Assembly (NCBI RefSeq): GCF_025457425.1
Contig: NZ_JAMXIA010000001.1
Coordinates: 496,001 to 560,000 of the forward strand
Reading direction: 5' to 3'
DNA length: 64,000 nt
Source: Chryseobacterium foetidum
Lineage (GTDB): Bacteria; Bacteroidota; Bacteroidia; Flavobacteriales; Weeksellaceae
Shown here one piece after another: positions 57,611-64,000 of this stretch. The first letter of the stretch is position 1, and every line of letters starts with the position of its first letter. The notes under the pieces were generated by a model. The model ran no database searches and had not been told where the DNA came from. It saw only the letters and a list, made by a program, of their open reading frames with translations. The position numbers and the translations under genes were made by a program.

Positions 57611-59800
57611 TTGTTGAAAGATCTGCTTCTCATAACTCCGCCTTTTACGCAACTCAATACTCCCTATCCTGCCACAGCTTATATTAAAGGTTTTTTAAAT
57701 ACGAAAAACATTTCGAGCTATCAAACAGATTTGGGTATTGAGGTAATTCTGGAATTATTTTCGAAAAATGGTCTGACAAAAATATTCAGTGAGGAAATTT
57801 TAATTCAGTCTTTTTCAGAAAATTCACAGCGGATTTTCAGTTTAAAAGATGAATATATCAAAACCATCGATCAGGTTATTTCTTTTCTTCAGGGAAAAAC
57901 TCCGACCTTGGCAAGACAGATCTGTTCAATGAATTTTTTACCGGAAGCTTCAAGATTCAATCAACTGGATGATATGGAATTTGCCTTTGGAAATATGGGA
58001 CTTCAAGACAAGGCTAAACATCTGTCAACATTATATTTAGAAGATTTATCTGATTATATAGTTGAAGCCGTCGATTCTGATTTTGGTTTCAGTAGATACG
58101 CTGAAAGATTGGGTAAATCTGCCAATTCTTTTGATGAATTGTATGCTAAAATTTCAGGAGAAAAAACTTTTATCGACGAAATTACTTTAGGAATTTTAGA
58201 TGAAAAACTGAAATTAGTTGAACCAAAATTAGTCTGTTTTTCCATTCCCTTTCCTGGAAATTTATACTCTGCTTTTCGGTGTGCAAAATTAATTAAAGAA
58301 AAATATCCTCACATCAAAACTGCGATGGGCGGTGGTTTTCCGAATACGGAACTGAGGGAAATAAAAGACAAAAGAGTTTTTGAATTTTTCGATTTCATCA
58401 CTTTAGATGATGGTGAAGTTCCTTTGGAATTGCTCTGCGAAAATTTAAATAAAACAGAAAATTTAGAATTCAAACGAACTTTCCTGATTGAAAATGAGGA
58501 AGTTATCTATAAAAACAATTCCAAACGTCACGATTACAAACAGGCAGACATCGGAACTCCCGATTACACTGATTTACAGTTAGATCAATACATTTCTGTG
58601 ATTGAAATTGCCAATCCAATGCACAGTTTGTGGAGCGACGGAAGATGGAATAAGCTCACGATGGCTCATGGCTGTTATTGGGGAAAATGTACTTTTTGCG
58701 ATATTTCTTTGGATTATATCAAAATTTACGAACCCATTTCTGCCAAAATTCTGGTTGACAGAATGGATGAACTTGTTGCCCAAACCGGAGAAACGGGATT
58801 TCATTTTGTAGATGAAGCCGCTCCACCAGCTTTAATGCGTGAAGTTGCTTTGGAAATTTTAAGAAGAAACCTTGTCGTAACTTGGTGGACCAATATTCGT
58901 TTTGAAAAAAGTTTTACCCGCGATTTATGTTTTTTATTAAAACTTTCAGGTTGTGTTGCTGTTTCAGGTGGCCTTGAAGTCGCAAGTGACAGACTTTTAA
59001 AATTGATCGACAAAGGAATTTCTGTAGAACAGGTTGCCAAAGTAACAAGAAATTTCACAGAAGCCGGAGTTATGATTCATGCTTATCTGATGTATGGCTA
59101 CCCGACTCAGACGGTTCAGGAAACGGTGGATTCTTTGGAAATGGTTCGTCAGCTTTTTGAGATGGGTATTCTGCAAAGTGCTTTTTGGCATCAGTTTGCG
59201 ATGACAGCGCATTCGCCGGTTGGACTCAATCCCGAAGAATTTGGAGTGACACCAATAAAACAGGAAATTTTATTTGCCAACAACGATATCGATTTCACAG
59301 ACAAAACCGGAATCGATCATGGCAAATTCAGTTTTGGACTAAAAAAATCTCTTTTCAATTACATGCACGGAATTAATTTTGAAATTCCTCTGCAGGATTG
59401 GTTTGATTTTAAAATTCCAGGAACAACGGTTCATCCCGATTATATTCATGATTGTTTGCTGGAGGAAGAGGATTTTAAATTTAAAGGCAATTCAAAAATA
59501 TTATTTTTGGCGAAAAATGTAATCGCTGAGAATCGTTTAAAAAAGAAAAAACAAACTGAATATCCGTACACAAAAATTACAGTCCATCTAAAAACAAATG
59601 TTGTGAGCATCGATCTGGAGCCTGATCACGCAGAATGGCTGATGAAAATGATGCAGGAAAATTATGTGGATCAGTCGCAAAAGATTTCACTTCAGCAACT
59701 TAAAAATCAGTTTGAAGAAAATTTTGAAGACTTTGAATTATTTTGGTTTTCAAAACCGATTCAGCAGCTGAAAGAGAATGGTGTGATCTTGAGTTTGTAA
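57611..59800 (+). CDS. B12-binding-domain radical SAM protein
   Basis: 729 aa. The N-terminal region (about 1-270) is a B12-binding-like Rossmann domain (DLLLITPPFTQLNTPYPATAYIKG; VCFSIPFPGNLYSAFRCAKLIKEKYP; GGGFPNTEL). The radical SAM domain starts at AHGCYWGKCTFCDIS: Cys spacing is CX4CX2C, one residue longer than the usual CX3CX2C. It continues through SGGLEVASDRLLKLIDKGIS. Substrate unknown. No in-frame ATG lies nearby (a stop is at 57593), so it must start at TTG 57611 or 57614. Confidence 0.85.
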   Translation: MLKDLLLITPPFTQLNTPYPATAYIKGFLNTKNISSYQTDLGIEVILELFSKNGLTKIFSEEILIQSFSENSQRIFSLKDEYIKTIDQVISFLQGKTPTLARQICSMNFLPEASRFNQLDDMEFAFGNMGLQDKAKHLSTLYLEDLSDYIVEAVDSDFGFSRYAERLGKSANSFDELYAKISGEKTFIDEITLGILDEKLKLVEPKLVCFSIPFPGNLYSAFRCAKLIKEKYPHIKTAMGGGFPNTELREIKDKRVFEFFDFITLDDGEVPLELLCENLNKTENLEFKRTFLIENEEVIYKNNSKRHDYKQADIGTPDYTDLQLDQYISVIEIANPMHSLWSDGRWNKLTMAHGCYWGKCTFCDISLDYIKIYEPISAKILVDRMDELVAQTGETGFHFVDEAAPPALMREVALEILRRNLVVTWWTNIRFEKSFTRDLCFLLKLSGCVAVSGGLEVASDRLLKLIDKGISVEQVAKVTRNFTEAGVMIHAYLMYGYPTQTVQETVDSLEMVRQLFEMGILQSAFWHQFAMTAHSPVGLNPEEFGVTPIKQEILFANNDIDFTDKTGIDHGKFSFGLKKSLFNYMHGINFEIPLQDWFDFKIPGTTVHPDYIHDCLLEEEDFKFKGNSKILFLAKNVIAENRLKKKKQTEYPYTKITVHLKTNVVSIDLEPDHAEWLMKMMQENYVDQSQKISLQQLKNQFEENFEDFELFWFSKPIQQLKENGVILSL

Positions 59801-59811
59801 GCTAAGATTTA

Positions 59812-59850
59812 AAATTCAAGATTTAAGGTATAAGGTTTAAGGTTTAAAAT
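59812..59850. repeat. Short AAGATTTAA/AAGGTTTAA repeats
   Basis: Four to five degenerate 9-bp words (AAGATTTAA, AAGGTATAA, AAGGTTTAA) in a row after the radical SAM gene; similar words occur at 27255-27304. Confidence 0.5.
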
Positions 59851-59923
59851 AATTAACGTATTTTCATTTCTAATTTTTATAATTGGATTAAAAATATTTT
59901 TAAGATTCCTGCTGAATAACAGA

Positions 59924-59959
59924 AAAAAATTCTGAGGAATTTTCTCAGAATTTTTTATT
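59924..59959. terminator. Bidirectional terminator-like hairpin
   Basis: AAATTCTGAG pairs with CTCAGAATTT, followed by T-run; the opposite strand also ends in T-run. It lies about 125 bp after the radical SAM gene and 80 bp after the minus-strand gene. Confidence 0.7.
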
Positions 59960-60035
59960 TTGATGAAGCTTAATATTTTTTTTATAATCGAAAGGAGTAA
60001 AATCTACATTTATTCAGTTTCAAATAAAGAATAAT

Positions 60036-60866
60036 TTATTTTTTCTCTTTTTCAATTCCATCTTTTGTTACTTCACCAACAATAATTTTTTCCTGCGGTT
60101 TTATAAAATTGGGATCCATGATTGCCATTCTCTCGGCGATGGCTTTGTAAGTTGGAAATTTCAAAATTGATGCCCGACCCGACATTTCCCTGTATAAAGT
60201 GAATGTTTTTCCGCCGGCACTTTTGAGTTGTTTTGTCGTCGTGATGTACCTTCCGATGTACTTGCTTTTGGCATCGTAAATTTCGATATCTACAAATGTT
60301 TTATCTGAAATGGTCTCTTCAGAACCAAAACTCACGGGCAGATTGGTAAAGTAACCTACTGGTTTTCCGTTACTTAATATTTCTCCAACATTATTGACTG
60401 TAATATTTAATCTGTCAACTTTAGACTTGATGCTGTATGCATCTTTCGTACGGTTATCAAATTTACGCTTGGGGGAATTTGTAAAAATAGCGTCCAGATT
60501 TTTAATGTTGATGCCTCTGTTGTCAATTACTTTTAATTCTTTAATGCAGGTAAAAACCGCTGATTTTTCTTCACCTGAAAATGCAGAAGGCGAAATATAA
60601 TCCATCTCCAGTGTTTTATCCTGATTGTAAATCCGGTTGAGTTTGATGTAACTGTCGCGCACAGAATCGGTTACACTTTTGTCGACAAATTCTATGGTGT
60701 ACATAGGCGTCTCCTTGAGATCCATAAAAGTGTAGATTCCACTTTTGTAATTCACTTTGGCAACGTGCACGCCGTCTATCGTTACAATTCCTCTTTTAGT
60801 TTTAATTACCTGAGCATTAAAAACAGCGCTGCAGACCGAAAATAAAATTGCGAAAAATATTCTCAT
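60036..60866 (-). CDS. Hypothetical secreted protein
   Basis: 276-aa protein without a recognised family. Signal peptide MRIFFAILFSVCSAVFNAQ, cleaved after AQ. Mature part is beta-strand rich: VIKTKRGIVTIDGVHVAKVNYKSGIYTFMDL, then VDIEIYDAKSKYIGRYITTTKQLKSAGGKTFTLY. The C-terminal segment is KEKIIVGEVTKDGIEKEKK-like and charged. Start placed at ATG 60866; the upstream GTG is less likely. Probably periplasmic. No functional hint from neighbours. Confidence 0.7.
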   Translation of the reverse strand: MRIFFAILFSVCSAVFNAQVIKTKRGIVTIDGVHVAKVNYKSGIYTFMDLKETPMYTIEFVDKSVTDSVRDSYIKLNRIYNQDKTLEMDYISPSAFSGEEKSAVFTCIKELKVIDNRGINIKNLDAIFTNSPKRKFDNRTKDAYSIKSKVDRLNITVNNVGEILSNGKPVGYFTNLPVSFGSEETISDKTFVDIEIYDAKSKYIGRYITTTKQLKSAGGKTFTLYREMSGRASILKFPTYKAIAERMAIMDPNFIKPQEKIIVGEVTKDGIEKEKK

Positions 60867-60892
60867 GAGCACAGATTATGATTTGGTTGAAT

Positions 60893-60920
60893 AAAAAAAA
60901 GTGTAACAAAGTTACACTTT
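60893..60920 (-). terminator. Terminator of the atpD-atpC transcript
   Basis: AAAGTGTAAC pairs with GTTACACTTT, with eight T on the minus strand, 32 bp after the atpC stop. Confidence 0.85.
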
Positions 60921-60951
60921 CCTTGAAAATATATTTAGCTTTTCAATTTAA

Positions 60952-61233
60952 TTATTCGCAAAGGATGATTCCTTTGTTATGATTAAACTCTACAACACCG
61001 CTTTTGATCGGGAAAGAAAAAATAGAATCTTTATCATTTTCCTTGGTAAGGTTTTTTGCAAAAGCTTCGTCCACAGACTGTGTAAAAAGTTTCACTTTAC
61101 CACCAACGAGTGAAGAAACGATTCCTGCGTGATTTTTCATAATATGAAATTCACCATTTTTCCCTGGAAGCAAAACTGAATTTACCTCTCCTTCAAAAAC
61201 TACGTGTTCCGGTGTTAAAATTTTTATATTCAT
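60952..61233 (-). CDS. atpC: F1 ATP synthase epsilon subunit (short form)
   Basis: 93-aa epsilon subunit; only the N-terminal beta-sandwich is present (MNIKILTPEHVVFEGEVNSVLLPGKNGEFHIMKNHAGIVSSL), ending at NHNKGIILCE. The C-terminal helical hairpin that inhibits ATPase in E. coli is missing, as is usual in Bacteroidetes. It joins the gamma/beta rotor base. 81 bp after atpD, same strand, before a terminator. Confidence 0.94.
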   Translation of the reverse strand: MNIKILTPEHVVFEGEVNSVLLPGKNGEFHIMKNHAGIVSSLVGGKVKLFTQSVDEAFAKNLTKENDKDSIFSFPIKSGVVEFNHNKGIILCE

Positions 61234-61238
61234 CTAAA

Positions 61239-61306
61239 CAAATTTGAAATTTGATGTTTGAAATTTGAAATTGCTCATCGAATCTCAAATTTCAAATCTC
61301 AAATTG
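61239..61306. repeat. AT-rich inverted repeat between atpD and atpC
   Basis: CAAATTTGAAATTTGATG on the left is matched by TCTCAAATTTCAAATCTC on the right; GAAATTTGAAATTG words are repeated. It belongs to the TTTGAGATT word family of this window and may form a hairpin between the two cotranscribed genes. Confidence 0.5.
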
Positions 61307-61314
61307 TTATTATT

Positions 61315-62859
<1,545 letters not shown>

Positions 62860-63002
62860 TCATAAACACGCAATTGCTAAAAAAAAGATTTTTATCATAC
62901 TTTTTTACTAATTTTCCAATATACCTGTCGGGCAATTTACCAATCATTTAGAAACCAAAAACATTGGTACATTATTACATTGGTACATTGTTACATTATC
63001 TT

Positions 63003-63010
63003 TATATTTG
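63003..63010 (+). promoter_or_regulatory. -7 box of ribF
   Basis: TATATTTG, 20 bp before the TTG at 63030; it excludes the longer frame beginning at 62964. Confidence 0.55.
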
Positions 63011-63029
63011 CAGTCAAATTTTTTTCAGA

Positions 63030-63950
63030 TTGAAAGTTTTCAAAAATTTTAGCGATTATCAGTCTCAGAAGCCGTTGGCGTTGTCTTTGGGAATGTTTGA
63101 CGGGGTACATTTGGGGCATAAAAGCATTATTGACGAGCTCACCAAAACAGGTTCTGAAAAAAATCTTGATACAGCAATTCTCACGTTCTGGCCTCATCCG
63201 AGGTTTGTTTTCAATCCAAATGAAGATCTTAAACTTCTCAACACACTTGAGGAGAAACAGATTCTGATGGAAAAATACGGTGTAAACAATCTTTTTCTAA
63301 AAGAATTTGATGAAGAATTCCGAAATCTTACCGGAGAAGAATTTGTAAGACAGATTTTAGTTGAAAAATTAAATGTAAAATATTTAATTGTTGGCTATGA
63401 TCATGTATTCGGAAAAAACAAAAGCGGAAACTTTGAATTGTTGCAGAAACTTTCAAAAGAATTAGGTTTTGAGGTCGAACAAATGGAAGCGATTAACATT
63501 CATGAAAATAACATCAGCTCTACAAAAATTCGGAATGCTTTGCTTAATGGTAGTATAAAAGATGCCAATGAAATGCTCGGTTATTCCTACTCTGTTTCCG
63601 GAACTGTGGTTCACGGGAAAAAACTGGGAAGAACAATCGGTTATCCAACTGCCAATATTGAAACAGAAACTCTGAAACTTTTACCTAAGAAAGGAGCTTA
63701 CATCGTCGAAGTTTTGGTGAAGGGTCAACAGTACAAAGGAATGCTCAGCGTAGGTACCAACCCTACCGTTAATGGAGAAAAATTAACTGTGGAAGTGTAT
63801 ATTCTTGATTTTGAAGGGGATATTTATGAAGAAAAAATCACTGTGAAATTCAGGGATTTTCTTCATGAGGAAATCAAATTTGAAGGGATTGAAAAGTTGG
63901 TTGAGAGGTTGGATGAGGATAAGAGGCTGACGGAGGATTTTGTGTTTTAA
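63030..63950 (+). CDS. ribF: Bifunctional riboflavin kinase / FMN adenylyltransferase
   Basis: 306 aa, converts riboflavin to FMN and FAD. N-terminal adenylyltransferase domain LALSLGMFDGVHLGHKSIIDEL (about 15-36, nucleotidyl-transferase GxHxGH-like) and ISSTKIRNALLNGSI; C-terminal flavokinase domain GTVVHGKKLGRTIGYPTANIE (about 190-210) and GMLSVGTNPTVNG. No ATG precedes these within the leader, so the start is TTG at 63030 (LKVFKNFSDY), after the -7 box. Confidence 0.93.
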   Translation: MKVFKNFSDYQSQKPLALSLGMFDGVHLGHKSIIDELTKTGSEKNLDTAILTFWPHPRFVFNPNEDLKLLNTLEEKQILMEKYGVNNLFLKEFDEEFRNLTGEEFVRQILVEKLNVKYLIVGYDHVFGKNKSGNFELLQKLSKELGFEVEQMEAINIHENNISSTKIRNALLNGSIKDANEMLGYSYSVSGTVVHGKKLGRTIGYPTANIETETLKLLPKKGAYIVEVLVKGQQYKGMLSVGTNPTVNGEKLTVEVYILDFEGDIYEEKITVKFRDFLHEEIKFEGIEKLVERLDEDKRLTEDFVF

Positions 63951-63952
63951 AA

Positions 63953-63981
63953 AAAATGCCTACATCTCTGTAAGCATTTTT
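63953..63981 (+). terminator. Terminator after ribF
   Basis: AAAATGCCTACA pairs with TGTAAGCATTTT (one mismatch, 4-nt loop), followed by T, 3 bp after the stop. Confidence 0.75.
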
Positions 63982-64000
63982 CATTTGTCTTATTTATATC

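Noticed and set aside
62960..62998. Coding start of ribF at 62964 in the ACATTGGTACATT repeats
   Set aside because: These residues lie upstream of the -7 box at 63003-63010 and do not resemble RibF; the TTG at 63030 fits the family start.

Overview
The window looks like chromosomal DNA of a Flavobacteriia/Weeksellaceae bacterium, most like Chryseobacterium. The evidence is low G+C, the Bacteroidetes-type -7 box TAnnTTTG in front of many genes, GLPGLI, DUF4294 and DUF2723 proteins, the lipoprotein isomerase GldI, split F1 ATPase genes (atpD-atpC only), bacillithiol-linked enzymes, a zeaxanthin-type carotenoid cluster and a sulfonolipid gene pair. I see no rRNA, tRNA, CRISPR, prophage or insertion sequence. 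Most of the window is core metabolism.

Layout. 0.1-2.1 kb: minus-strand operon of a YfiT-type thiol transferase, a DUF1569 protein, the bacilliredoxin-like YtxJ and a Crp/Fnr regulator. 2.4-5.6 kb: nicotinamidase, a secreted sugar dehydrogenase and a GLPGLI protein, with a structured intergenic element between them. 5.7-8.4 kb: pyruvate dehydrogenase E1alpha and E2. 8.6-11.4 kb: PAP2-like protein, BlaI regulator, RRM protein, DUF6157 protein, thioesterase. 11.4-14.6 kb: an HMA-AraC regulator and a copper-type P-ATPase with three metal-binding modules. 14.7-20.7 kb: DUF72, YggS, an NtrC-like regulator without DNA-binding domain, MATE exporter, HU protein. 20.8-28.5 kb: GPx, KdsB, peptidyl-prolyl isomerases including GldI, IlvE, MnmD, Nudix, DUF4294. 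28.6-36.3 kb: M42 peptidase, Rpe, Ndk, RsgA, DAHP synthase-chorismate mutase with a leader peptide, dnaX with a slippery site, TetR. 36.9-42.1 kb: carotenoid operon ending in photolyase. 42.2-49.4 kb: DUF421, AraC and two large GT-C-like membrane proteins. 49.6-52.1 kb: the probable capnine pair capA/capB. 52.5-57.5 kb: glucosaminidase and an SGNH/MBOAT/SGNH acyl-transfer set. 57.6-64 kb: B12/radical SAM protein, atpD-atpC and ribF.

The most notable signals lie between genes or in unusual joins. (1) A 47-codon Tyr/Trp-rich leader peptide followed by a weak terminator lies in front of the DAHP synthase-chorismate mutase gene, and suggests translation-coupled attenuation of aromatic amino acid synthesis. 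(2) An orphan transcription unit of about 65 nt has a near-consensus sigma-54 promoter and a UUCG terminator; the window also encodes an NtrC-type activator without HTH and carries weaker sigma-54-like sites before crtI and an unknown gene. (3) An A10 tract in dnaX would give gamma without slippage and tau after a -1 slip. (4) A CBS-like synthase followed by an alpha-oxoamine synthase matches the cysteate synthase/cysteate acyltransferase pair of capnine sulfonolipid synthesis.

Several starts were moved downstream of the longest reading frame because a -7 box or the signal peptide makes the longer form unlikely; two genes appear to start with TTG.
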